Shown here piece after piece: positions 27,564 to 35,930 of a stretch of 64,000 nucleotides of DNA. The position numbers and the translations under genes are program-made. Under the pieces are notes generated by a model. It did no database searches. It was not told where the DNA came from and saw only the letters and a program-made list of their open reading frames with translations. The DNA is from Clostridia bacterium (lineage in GTDB: Bacteria > Bacillota > Clostridia > Oscillospirales > CAG-272): contig JAFTZH010000054.1 in NCBI GenBank assembly GCA_017464565.1, positions 21,569 to 85,568 on the forward strand, written 5' to 3'. Every line of letters begins with the position of its first letter. Within the stretch, counting starts at the first letter, position 1.

Positions 27564-27589
27564 AAATCCCTTGAAAAATCAAGGGATTT
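27564..27589. terminator. Hairpin with terminator shape in the island end
   Basis: A perfect 11-bp stem AAATCCCTTGA/TCAAGGGATTT with a 4-base loop, 30 bases before the att-like sequence. Together with the tetR control sites and a small GCACAG/CTGTGC hairpin near 27430, it is all that could be seen in 27311-27618. Confidence 0.5.
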
Positions 27590-27618
27590 CGGGGAGATAT
27601 CTTTTTGTCGCCCATTGA

Positions 27619-27638
27619 TGGTGGACCCGAGGGGAATC
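27619..27638 (-). repeat. att-like copy of the tmRNA 3' end
   Basis: The 20 bases are identical to the last 20 bases of ssrA (27784-27803), in the same orientation, 165 bases apart. A second 17-base match, TTGAGGTATGATAAGCG at 27671-27687, is an inverted copy of the 5' part of ssrA (28109-28125). This is what an attachment site or remnant left by an element integrating into ssrA would look like. No integrase is in the window. Confidence 0.6.
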
Positions 27639-27743
27639 TGAAGCCTCACGTGCGCCCAAATAAGCTTTCATTGAGGTATGATAAGCGCACGTAATTCAAA
27701 TTGCTTGCAATTTGAGAGGCGTTCGTCTGCACGCGAATCTATC

Positions 27744-27783
27744 AAAAAAGCAAAGCACCGTTTGGACGGTGCTTTGCTTTTTT
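27744..27783. terminator. ssrA terminator
   Basis: A perfect 18-bp stem (AAAAAAGCAAAGCACCGT and its complement) around a TTGG loop starts at the base after the tmRNA 3' end. It ends in a T-run on either strand. Confidence 0.92.
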
Positions 27784-28152
27784 TGGTGGACCCGAGGGGA
27801 ATCGAACCCCTGTCCGAAAACCTCTTGATATGACCTTCTCCGAGTGCAGTCTGTTATTTAAAATTCCCCTCAGTCGGCGTCAACAGACAGACTCCAACCT
27901 CGGGTAGCCATTTTTTGCGTGATCGGTTCAATGGCGAAACACCGATGCACGTTCATCACTTACTTGACGCTCAGTCCCGAGCCGTGATACTCTCGGGAGG
28001 AACGGGCGGCTTATGCCGCGGCACTGCACTTAGGCAGCCAATGCAACGTTATTATCGTTAGCGTTTATTTTTTCGTTTGGACCTTTTAAGAGATTGTCCG
28101 GCTCTACTCGCTTATCATACCTCAAAATCCCCGTCGAAACCTTTACGGGCCC
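27784..28152 (-). ncRNA. ssrA: Transfer-messenger RNA (tmRNA)
   Basis: 369 bases. The 5' end GGGCCCG pairs with the 3' CGGGTCC (one G-U) before the discriminator A and encoded CCA, forming the tRNA-like acceptor stem. GGTTCGATTCC is the T-arm. The tag frame at 28062-28030 encodes ANDNNVALAA followed by TAA, with the usual LAA degradation end. tmRNA with SmpB rescues stalled ribosomes and tags the nascent chain for proteolysis. smpB lies 80 bases upstream on the same strand. Upstream (28153-28232) there is only A-rich sequence with a repeated GGTAATAG. Confidence 0.97.
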
Positions 28153-28232
28153 ATATTTGAAGTAAAAGGTAATAGTGAAAAGTGAAAAATAATAGGTAAT
28201 AGGGAAGAGCGAAAAGGCGGTTTGGCGAGGCG

Positions 28233-28712
28233 TTAATCAAAGCGCGACTGCTCCTTCATTCGCCTTTCCATTTCGCGCGACGCTTCCGATTTGGCGGCTG
28301 AATCACGCTTGTCGTAAAGCTTCTTTCCTCGGCAAAGCCCTATCTCTGCCTTGACGTTCTTTCCCGAAAAATAGAGAGAAAGCGGAACGAGCGTATAACC
28401 CTTCTGCGCCGTAAGCCCTCCGAGCTTCAAAATCTCCTTTTTGTGCATAAGGAGCTTTTTGTCGCGCATAGGGTCTCTGTTGAAAATGTTGCCCTTTTCG
28501 TACGGGCTTATTCTCATTCCGACGATAAACAGCTCTCCGCCGCGAAGTGAGCAGTAGGAATCCTTGAGATTTACCGCTCCCATACGGACGCTTTTTACCT
28601 CGGTGCCGTAAAGAGCTATGCCTGCCTCGTATTTCTCATCGACGAAATAATCGTGCCAAGCTTTTTTGTTTTGCGCTATTATCTTTTGCGGAGCTTTTTT
28701 CGTTTGACTCAC
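28233..28712 (-). CDS. smpB: SsrA-binding protein SmpB
   Basis: 159 residues. The signature KAWHDYFVDEKYEAGIALYGTEVKSVR and NLKDSYCSL are intact, and the C-terminal basic tail (KRDSAAKSEASREMERRMKE) is present. It binds the tRNA-like domain of tmRNA and mimics an anticodon stem in the decoding centre. The start is GTG 28712 with AAAGGAGG at good spacing. Its promoter is visible. Confidence 0.97.
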   Translation of the reverse strand: MSQTKKAPQKIIAQNKKAWHDYFVDEKYEAGIALYGTEVKSVRMGAVNLKDSYCSLRGGELFIVGMRISPYEKGNIFNRDPMRDKKLLMHKKEILKLGGLTAQKGYTLVPLSLYFSGKNVKAEIGLCRGKKLYDKRDSAAKSEASREMERRMKEQSRFD

Positions 28713-28746
28713 AACTATTCCTCCTTTGCGAAATACGCTACTGCAT

Positions 28747-28775
28747 ATTGTATCACAGTTTTACCGAAAAATCAA
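28747..28775 (-). promoter_or_regulatory. Promoter of smpB
   Basis: Minus strand TTGATT (28770-28775), 17 bases, TACAAT (28747-28752) preceded by TGA. Confidence 0.7.
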
Positions 28776-28843
28776 GAACAATATGTCGAATTTAAATGAT
28801 TTGAGGCCTTATTTAAAGCTTTTGAAAAAATGAACGAGCGAAA

Positions 28844-28869
28844 GGGGAGAAGAAAGCTTTCTTCTCCCC
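28844..28869 (-). terminator. Palindromic hairpin after the GLUG-like gene
   Basis: A 26-base perfect palindrome, GGGGAGAAGAAAG and its complement, 27 bases after the stop at 28897. It resembles the arms of the composite repeat family in sequence (GGGGAGAA...TTCTCCCC) and in distance from a stop codon. Confidence 0.65.
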
Positions 28870-28896
28870 GCAGTCAAATCCGTATTTATAATCGGA

Positions 28897-30420
28897 TTAT
28901 TTCAATACAAATCTTTTCTTTTCGGGCAATTTTACAATTGCCATAATTGCCGCGACAGATGCTGCCGCAAGGACTACGCCGTGCTGAACGGAAGCACAGC
29001 CTTTTTCGTTATCGTTATCCGCGGTCTCGCTCGCGGTGCTGTTAACGTTCGCCTCGGTCGCCGCGGTCTCGGGCTCGGAGGCTTTAGGCAATTCGGTCCG
29101 TATACCAAGAAGCCCTATCGAATCGCTTGTTATATACCATATATTGCTATCAAGTCCCGAGACAGCCGTAGGTTCGGTTATCTGAGTAACGCTTACGGGA
29201 TATTTGGCGGGATCTACGTAAATATCGGGGAGTCCGTTGTTAAGAGCTTTCATATAACAATTTTTCAGTACGAACTGAAGATCCGTAATAGAAGAATTGT
29301 CGGGGAGTCCATATGTGAAATTACCTGTTTTTTTGGTCGAACCCGAAAGAATTGCTTCTCTGGGGAAGCAGACGCAATTTTCGAGATAACTGTCCGTTTG
29401 AAAAAATTCTCCTATAAAGGCGCCGTTGCAAGTACCCGTTGCGACTATCTTGCCCGTCGCAAGAACGTTGCGGAAAATCATATCGTAACAGGAAGAATTG
29501 GTATACGCTCGAACAATAGACGTAATCAGTCCCGCGCGGCTGCCTGCGGTAGAATCAACGTCGGCTATTACTGTACCGTTTACCCAACAATTCTCGGTCA
29601 GCATAATTCCGCCCTTTTCCTTGGTCTCACAAGAGCTTTTATCGCAGAGCTTCATCATTCCGAAAAGTCCGCCCGCGCGCTTACGCGAAAAAGAGTCTAA
29701 GGGCATCTCCACCAGTGTGTCGGAATAGAGATTTTTATATATCGCCGCGTTTCCCGCGGCAAGATCCTGCGCGTACTCATCGCTGTTGGCGTTCAAAACC
29801 TTCGGTACGGTTCCCAGAGCGTAGCCCGCGATCGAGCCGACGCAGCTATATCCCGTAAAATAGGAATTCACAACCGAAAGATTCTTTATATATTCTCCGC
29901 AATAAACCGAGAAGAGTCCAACCCATACTGCCGATTCGTCTCCGCAGTAAAGACCGCTGATAATATGACCTTGACCGTCAAAATTTCCCCAAAAAAAGAG
30001 ACAATCCTTGGGGTCAACGCTTTCAAAATTTGAGTATTGAGGAGTTGCGACCTCTCCTATCGGTTCCCACGAATATTGCGGCGCGGTGTTTCCCCATTCG
30101 GAAGCGTCTCCGGTGTTCCAGACTATATCGCAGTCAAGATAGAAGGTTACGCCTTCAAAAACGCGGTGCTGAGGCTCAAAATCCTTATCAAGCACGGCTC
30201 CGTTGCGAACGAGCGCCGAAAGTCCCGCAAGCTGAGCGGCAGAGGTTATATGGTATTCCGTCTTATATATTGCGGGGTCGTACCATGAAAGGTCAACCGT
30301 TCCGTCGTAATATGAAACGACCGAGTCCGCGTTATCCTCCGCACCAGAAGAAAAAATAAGACCTGCCGATATTAATAACACTGATAAAAGAAATGATAAA
30401 ACGGATTTGAGAATTTTCAT
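28897..30420 (-). CDS. Secreted GLUG-like repeat surface protein
   Basis: About 507 residues. A signal peptide (MKILKSVLSFLLSVLLISAG) is followed by segments like YHITSAAQLAGLSALV, FWGNFDGQGHIISGLY, WVGLFSVYCGEYIKNLSVVNSY and AGGLFGMM. These match the beta-helix style of GLUG-type adhesin and peptidase repeats. The C-terminus has a Thr/Glu/Asn spacer, a hydrophobic segment (VVLAAASVAAIMAIVKL) and a KKR tail, so it is probably membrane-anchored on the outside. ATG 30420 is chosen because AAAGGAAA lies upstream; the upstream in-frame ATG has none. It is co-transcribed with the DUF4886 lipoprotein. Confidence 0.72.
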   Translation of the reverse strand: MKILKSVLSFLLSVLLISAGLIFSSGAEDNADSVVSYYDGTVDLSWYDPAIYKTEYHITSAAQLAGLSALVRNGAVLDKDFEPQHRVFEGVTFYLDCDIVWNTGDASEWGNTAPQYSWEPIGEVATPQYSNFESVDPKDCLFFWGNFDGQGHIISGLYCGDESAVWVGLFSVYCGEYIKNLSVVNSYFTGYSCVGSIAGYALGTVPKVLNANSDEYAQDLAAGNAAIYKNLYSDTLVEMPLDSFSRKRAGGLFGMMKLCDKSSCETKEKGGIMLTENCWVNGTVIADVDSTAGSRAGLITSIVRAYTNSSCYDMIFRNVLATGKIVATGTCNGAFIGEFFQTDSYLENCVCFPREAILSGSTKKTGNFTYGLPDNSSITDLQFVLKNCYMKALNNGLPDIYVDPAKYPVSVTQITEPTAVSGLDSNIWYITSDSIGLLGIRTELPKASEPETAATEANVNSTASETADNDNEKGCASVQHGVVLAAASVAAIMAIVKLPEKKRFVLK

Positions 30421-30462
30421 AATCGTTTCCTTTCTTAACACTGGTTTATTGAAAAGTTTAAT

Positions 30463-32187
30463 TTATCGGTAACTTGACTGCGTAACCGCAAAGGGAGTTG
30501 CGTCCGCGGCAGTGACTGCCTCTCTGATGGCGGCAAGCTCTGCTTCGCCTATATAGTCGTAGGCGGTCGGATACCACGTAATAAGATCGGGGTCTCCTCC
30601 GAACAAAGTAACGTACCAGCTCATACTTACGAGATATCGTCCGAGTCCCAGGGACAAATGTGCCGAGTCTCTCACGAGATTTTCACCGATAAAGCTTGTT
30701 CTCATATTCTGAATGGACGTTCCCGAAGGAATGATAACCTCGTATTTGTCGCCCGAATCAACGTATTTTTTAGTTGCGTCAACTATCATACTATAGTTTT
30801 TCGCCTGATCGTAGTCGTACAGCTTCTGGCTGCTATGATTCAGACCTTTTGCCAAAGCCCAGACCATCTGCCAGACGATTTTGCAGTCAGCGGATTTTGT
30901 AGCGGTGTTATTTACGTAGTTGTAGAAATTATCAAGATTTTTATAATACGATTCTACTCCGCCGCTTGTAGCCTGCTGAAGTGAAATAATATCCCATTCG
31001 GTATAAGTGAGACCATACTTGAGATTGACGTCATCGCTTCCCGTTACCCATTGTCCGTTGGTGTTCAAACGGAATTTATATTGCGCCTGATTATTCTGCG
31101 CAAGCGTCCAATGGTTTTCGATAGTAGCTCCGCCTTTAGCGAGATTTCCCAATGTAATGTCTTCGTATCCCGCGTCGTGCAGGATATTCCACAGGTGCTC
31201 GAAGGCGTCGTCGCTCCAACTGTTTCCGATAGCAAGCAGGCGTATTCTTCCCAAGGATGGAGGGGTTTCCGTCTTTTCAAAATCGGTTATTTCAAGCTCT
31301 AAATCGGAAGAAGCGTCCGACGGAAAATATTCATCCGCAAAGGCTTTGAGTCCCGATTTCAAGGTATAGGTGGTATCGCCGTCTATATATATCAAAGAGT
31401 TCTTAACGCCAAGACGGTAAGAGCCGCTCGCGAGCGTTTGTTCGGAAGGGAAAAGTGAGCTTTGGCCCACCGCGATTACGTGTTCATAAGAAGAAGCTTG
31501 TTCCGCGGGGATTATATTAAGGCTGATTCCCGCAATATCTATAAGACGATTGTTAATTACACGTGAGCAGTCTTTATAGTTCGGAGACTCCGCGGTAGAT
31601 GGCGCGTACGCAATAACGTAATCTTTTACGTTGATTCCGTTTATAGTTATCTGATTTACGGGATAATCAATAAGGTTATTTTTTACTTCTTTGTCAGCGG
31701 CAAAGCTTATTTCGGACGAATCGAGAAGCTCCGTAAATTGAGCCGCGGCAGAAAGAGTTGTTCTGTCGTCGTCTCCGATAATAACCAATTTTGAACCTAC
31801 CATTGTAATAACACTCTCTCCAAGTCTGAGCTTTTTGTGAATTTCTTGGGATTCCTTGCGGTTCGTAAGTCCTATAAGTATCTCAAATTCGCTCTCGGCA
31901 ATTTCAGAATCTCTGCCGTGAGCAACCTCTATACCGTATACGCTCAGTATCTTATTGTAGATTTTAGCCATTGCCGAGGCAACCTGACCTTTTGCGTCGT
32001 TTGGATATACGATGGTGTAATCGCAGCCCTCCCGAGAGATTATTTTATAAATAACGTCTTCAAGCCGTTCGCTTGAGCTAATGCTCGTCTCCGCCGGCGT
32101 ATCGGTATTCGGCGCTCCCTTGCAGGAAGAAAGTATTGGCAATAACAAAAGGATCAATGAGAGCAGTAAAATAAAAAACCTTTTCAT
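30463..32187 (-). CDS. Lipoprotein with C-terminal DUF4886 SGNH-like domain
   Basis: About 574 residues. A signal peptide with lipobox ILSSC is followed by a region like the N-terminal domain of GH20/GH67 enzymes (DYTIVYPNDAK, VSSAM-type helix, ILIGLTNRKES). The C-terminal DUF4886 has RLLAIGNSWSDDAFEHLW (Ser nucleophile in GNSWSDD rather than GDS), GGATIENHW, and RDSAHLSLGLGRYLV with the Asp/His pair. It suggests a surface esterase or deacetylase acting on glycans; the substrate is unknown. ATG 32187 has GGAGGA at good spacing. Confidence 0.75.
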   Translation of the reverse strand: MKRFFILLLSLILLLLPILSSCKGAPNTDTPAETSISSSERLEDVIYKIISREGCDYTIVYPNDAKGQVASAMAKIYNKILSVYGIEVAHGRDSEIAESEFEILIGLTNRKESQEIHKKLRLGESVITMVGSKLVIIGDDDRTTLSAAAQFTELLDSSEISFAADKEVKNNLIDYPVNQITINGINVKDYVIAYAPSTAESPNYKDCSRVINNRLIDIAGISLNIIPAEQASSYEHVIAVGQSSLFPSEQTLASGSYRLGVKNSLIYIDGDTTYTLKSGLKAFADEYFPSDASSDLELEITDFEKTETPPSLGRIRLLAIGNSWSDDAFEHLWNILHDAGYEDITLGNLAKGGATIENHWTLAQNNQAQYKFRLNTNGQWVTGSDDVNLKYGLTYTEWDIISLQQATSGGVESYYKNLDNFYNYVNNTATKSADCKIVWQMVWALAKGLNHSSQKLYDYDQAKNYSMIVDATKKYVDSGDKYEVIIPSGTSIQNMRTSFIGENLVRDSAHLSLGLGRYLVSMSWYVTLFGGDPDLITWYPTAYDYIGEAELAAIREAVTAADATPFAVTQSSYR

Positions 32188-32245
32188 TAAAATATCCTCC
32201 AAATACGTTTTTATTGTCAAATTAAAATGTATAAGATATAAGATA

Positions 32246-32274
32246 ATTATAATATAATTTCAAAAATCAATCAA
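32246..32274 (-). promoter_or_regulatory. Promoter of the DUF4886/GLUG operon
   Basis: Minus strand TTGATT (32269-32274), 17 bases, TATAAT (32246-32251). Confidence 0.7.
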
Positions 32275-32339
32275 CCCTTATATCTTATTTTTGATGTTTT
32301 GAACAAAAAACTTTAACTCGTTTATAAATTATAACAAAA

Positions 32340-32361
32340 GCAGAGCTTATATAAGCTCTGC
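32340..32361 (-). terminator. Terminator after mrdA
   Basis: A 22-base perfect palindrome GCAGAGCTTAT/ATAAGCTCTGC followed by TTTTG on the minus strand. Just before it, 32397-32425 holds a smaller imperfect hairpin (ATGGGAGGA...TCCTCCCAT) starting 10 bases after the mrdA stop, which looks like a reduced arm of the composite repeat. Confidence 0.75.
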
Positions 32362-32434
32362 TCGGTCCGCATAACAGAAAATGGCATTTTCGAAGTTATG
32401 GGAGGAAAAAACGTTTCTCCTCCCATATAAGCTT

Positions 32435-34450
32435 TTATTTCTTTTTATTCTCAAAATATTTCTCGAATACGTCTGCCACGGGGATTGCCGCGTTGCCTCC
32501 GTTCACACCCTGCTCGATGACGCATACCGATACTATTTCGGGCGAGTCGAGGGGAGCGAATCCCGCGAAGAGCGCGTAATCTTTCTTGCCCGAAACCTCC
32601 GCCGTACCCGTTTTGCCGCCAACCTCCGCGTCAACCGACATAAAGTATTTCGTAAGGCTTGAGCTTTCAAGAACCTGCCTCATACCCGCTATCAGCGTGT
32701 CGTACGTGCTGTCGGAGATATCCACCGAGTCGAGTATCTGCGGGTTATAGATTATTCTCGGCTCGTCGGCGTAAAAATCCTTGACCGAATGAAGCAGATG
32801 CGCGCTGTATCGGTCTCCGCCGTTTACTACCGAGGACATAAATACTCCGAGCTGTAAGGGGGTGTAAGTATGGTCCGACTGACCTATGACAGCCGAGAGA
32901 TCGTCTCCCTGCGTCCACGTGCCTCCGAGAAGCTCTCGGTATTCGGTTCCCGCCACGCTTCCCGTCCTCTCTGGCAGTTCTATGCCCGTGGAAACTCCAA
33001 GCCCCAATTTTGAGGTGTAGGAATTTATACTGTCGGTTCCCATTCTCCAGCCTATTTCGTAGAAAAAGCAGTTACAGGAAACTCCTATCGCGTCTATAAC
33101 GTTGATGTCCCCGTGTTTTCCGTCTTTTCCATTAACGCCGAGACAGGTGGGTTCGTGGAGACGGGGATATGTTCCGGCGCAGTTCAGGAGAGTTGAGGAG
33201 GTTATAACGCTCTCCTCAAGCGCGGCGAGGGAAGAGCCTATCTTGTATATCGAGCCGGGGGCGTACTCTCCGAGCAGAGCCCTGTCAAGCAGGGGCTTTG
33301 CGGGGTTCTCAAGCAGCGCGTTGTAGTAGTCTATACTGTCAAATTGAGTAATATCATAGGTGGGATACGAAGCTATGGCGAGTATCTCGCCCGTGTCGGG
33401 GTCGAGAGAAACCGCCGCTCCCGCATCAGAATAAGCGAGAGAATTTACCGTGTCCCGCAGGGAATCCTCGGTGGCGATCTGAAGCTCTATGTCTATCGTG
33501 AGATAAACGTCGCTTCCGCTTATAGGCTCCTCTATATATTCCTTGCTTATCACGTTTCCGTCGGCATCGTAGCTTATCTCCATCGTTCCGTCCTGACCGC
33601 GCAGATAGCTTTCAAATTCCTTTTCACAGCCCGAAGTACCCACGTAAGCGTCCATCGGGTATCCGAGCGCGTCGTAATATTCTGCGTCCTCCGCCTGTAT
33701 CTTGCCGAGCCTGCCGAGAATATGCGAGGCGTATCCGGGGTACATATACTGTCTTTCGGAATTTGTTTTTATGTTTATGCCGTCGATATTTGCTTCCTCG
33801 ACGTACGACACCAGCTCAATGCTTATATCGGACGCTATCGTAAAGGGCTGGTAAAGACCGAATTTTATGCGCTCCATAGCGTATCTTACGCGGAGCAGAG
33901 CGGTTATTTCTTTATTTGTATAAAGCGTGGGGGAGAGGCTGTATTTGTCGATAAAATGCTCGACCAGCTCTTCCTCCGTAGTACTCGTCGTATCAAGCCC
34001 GTTGGCCTCAAGTATTTTTTTGAGGTTCTGATATTCCTCCGAGTCGCTGTAAGCCACCTCGTCGATATAGGTCAGATGAGGATAGGTTCCGTCGAGAACA
34101 TAATAGTCCTCGCAGAGCTTGTCCGCGCTGTCCGTGGCGTTTACCGCTTCAAGTACGTTCAGTATAGAGCGGTTCAGCTCCGCCGTGGTGTCCGGTATCG
34201 CTCCGTATTCGAATACGAGGTCGTAGCTCGTGCTGTTGCCGACGAGAAGCACGCCGTTGCGGTCGTATATCTCGCCGCGCAGTCCCGATACCGTAACCGT
34301 TCTGGTATACGCTACCGAGGGGTCGGTCTCCTTGCCCGAGGAGCCTTCTATCTGGATTTTTGCGAGAACGATGACGTAAAAGAGCATTACCGCCAAAAAT
34401 ACCGAAAGAAGCGATATATATCTTACCGTTCGGTTAAATCCTTTTTTCAC
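32435..34450 (-). CDS. mrdA: Penicillin-binding protein 2, peptidoglycan transpeptidase
   Basis: 671 residues. An N-terminal membrane helix (about 10-30) is followed by the PBP dimerisation domain with RGEIYDRNG. The transpeptidase motifs are PGSIYK (near 400, SxxK), SCN (SxN) and GGKTGTAE (near 611). It crosslinks lateral-wall peptidoglycan with the elongasome. It ends the maf-mreB-mreC-mreD-mrdA operon. The closing residues FEKYFENKKK show no PASTA domain. Confidence 0.95.
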   Translation of the reverse strand: MKKGFNRTVRYISLLSVFLAVMLFYVIVLAKIQIEGSSGKETDPSVAYTRTVTVSGLRGEIYDRNGVLLVGNSTSYDLVFEYGAIPDTTAELNRSILNVLEAVNATDSADKLCEDYYVLDGTYPHLTYIDEVAYSDSEEYQNLKKILEANGLDTTSTTEEELVEHFIDKYSLSPTLYTNKEITALLRVRYAMERIKFGLYQPFTIASDISIELVSYVEEANIDGINIKTNSERQYMYPGYASHILGRLGKIQAEDAEYYDALGYPMDAYVGTSGCEKEFESYLRGQDGTMEISYDADGNVISKEYIEEPISGSDVYLTIDIELQIATEDSLRDTVNSLAYSDAGAAVSLDPDTGEILAIASYPTYDITQFDSIDYYNALLENPAKPLLDRALLGEYAPGSIYKIGSSLAALEESVITSSTLLNCAGTYPRLHEPTCLGVNGKDGKHGDINVIDAIGVSCNCFFYEIGWRMGTDSINSYTSKLGLGVSTGIELPERTGSVAGTEYRELLGGTWTQGDDLSAVIGQSDHTYTPLQLGVFMSSVVNGGDRYSAHLLHSVKDFYADEPRIIYNPQILDSVDISDSTYDTLIAGMRQVLESSSLTKYFMSVDAEVGGKTGTAEVSGKKDYALFAGFAPLDSPEIVSVCVIEQGVNGGNAAIPVADVFEKYFENKKK

Positions 34451-34495
34451 GGAAAAAGCCTGCCTTCCTTGATTGGTTCGTAGAAAGTAAATATT

Positions 34496-35041
34496 CTACA
34501 TTTTGAATTTGTTTTTTGCCTCCGCTATCCTTACGCACAGCTTGACGATAAAGAAAATAGGAAGTGAAAATACAGCGGTAGTCAGCGCTTCGGGAAGCAG
34601 TATGCTTTTGAATACAGCCGAAAACGCCGCGTTTTCAAACGATAGGGATATGTAAGCGTACGTGAACAGCGAGTTCAGCACGCTTGCCGCGGCGAGTACG
34701 AATATCCAGGAGAGAAAGCTCTGAAGCATCTTTTTTGAAAGCTCGGAGCAGATAAGCGCTATCGCGAAATATACGATAGGGGAAAGAGAGAGTCCCGAGC
34801 CGCCGAGCGCGTCTATCATAAAGCCGGAGGCTATTCCGCATATTGCCGCGGTTTTCTGCGTGTCAAGCAGAGCAACGGCGGCAACGGCTCCGAGTACTAT
34901 ATCGGGTACCGCACTCAAAAAAGACAGATTCGTAAAGAAGGAGCATTGCGCGACACCGAGTATGAAAAAAAGAATACCGTACGCCGCGACGCGCTTGAGT
35001 ACCGCCGATTTCGGCGTATCGTTTCTTCTGTGAAATGTCAT
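34496..35041 (-). CDS. mreD: Rod-shape determining protein MreD
   Basis: 181 residues, about five membrane helices. The segment FFTNLSFLSAVPDIVLGAVAAVALL followed by GFMIDALGGSGLS is typical of MreD. Its start overlaps the mreC stop by 4 bases, and mrdA follows after 45 bases. Confidence 0.9.
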   Translation of the reverse strand: MTFHRRNDTPKSAVLKRVAAYGILFFILGVAQCSFFTNLSFLSAVPDIVLGAVAAVALLDTQKTAAICGIASGFMIDALGGSGLSLSPIVYFAIALICSELSKKMLQSFLSWIFVLAAASVLNSLFTYAYISLSFENAAFSAVFKSILLPEALTTAVFSLPIFFIVKLCVRIAEAKNKFKM

Positions 35042-35889
35042 TTCTGCGTACCTCCGGCGTCGTACCCCGTTATTATCATAACGCGGCTCGTTGCGTTAAT
35101 ATCGGAGAAGTCAACCGCAGGCTCGACGACAGCCACGAGAGTTCTGTCCGATTCGTTTGCCTCTATCGACACCACAGTGCCTATAAGAAGCCCGTCGGGA
35201 TATATATTTCCCGTGCCTCCCGTATATACCTTGTCGCCTATCTTTATATCCGATTCGGCGTCTATATGTATCATACGGCACTGTCCGTCACCTCGCAGCA
35301 GGCTGTCGCCCTCGACGACTCCCACCGCTCCGCCTCGGTCGGTATACGCGCTTACCGAGCTTGCCGTCTCGACTATGCTTACGACCTTGCACCAATCAAG
35401 CCCCGCCTCGCTTACGTATCCGAAAACTCCGTCGGCGGTAATCACGGGCATATTCTTTTTTATGCCGTGGACGCTTCCGCGGTTGAGGGTGAGTACGGTC
35501 GAGTAATTGCCCGCTTCTCTCGCCACTATCGCGGCGTCGGTAAGAAGAAGACTCGGGTGATCGGTTTTCATTTTGAGATAGCTTTTGAGCCAGTCGTTTT
35601 CTTCGCGAAGGACTTCCTTTTCGTATTCGTCGTTTTCTGCGGCTTCAAGAGCCGCGCGAAGCTCCTCGTTCTCGGCTTTGAGGTCGTCGTATTCCGTAAA
35701 TACTCCGACGAAGCCCGAAACGGCGTCGGCTGCCTTTGAGGCGCACCATTCAAACGGCTTTGCCGCCGTCTTGAGCGCACTCCGCACTATGTCGGTATAT
35801 CCGAATATTGAGAGAGCAGACGGTATGAGGACGAGCAGGACCGCGACGGCAAGGCATATCACGAAGAATTTCGATTTGTAGAACTTCAT
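35038..35889 (-). CDS. mreC: Rod-shape determining protein MreC
   Basis: 283 residues. One N-terminal membrane helix (about 9-28), a coiled coil (about 65-100, LKAENEELRAALEAAENDEYE), then the beta-domain with VLTLNRGSVHGIKKNMPVI and VYTGGTGNIYPDGLLIGTV. It links MreB, RodA and PBP2 on the outer side of the membrane. Confidence 0.95.
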   Translation of the reverse strand: MKFYKSKFFVICLAVAVLLVLIPSALSIFGYTDIVRSALKTAAKPFEWCASKAADAVSGFVGVFTEYDDLKAENEELRAALEAAENDEYEKEVLREENDWLKSYLKMKTDHPSLLLTDAAIVAREAGNYSTVLTLNRGSVHGIKKNMPVITADGVFGYVSEAGLDWCKVVSIVETASSVSAYTDRGGAVGVVEGDSLLRGDGQCRMIHIDAESDIKIGDKVYTGGTGNIYPDGLLIGTVVSIEANESDRTLVAVVEPAVDFSDINATSRVMIITGYDAGGTQK

Positions 35890-35930
35890 AGCGTCTCCTT
35901 TCTCTTATATTCCGCTTGGATTTTAAAGCT

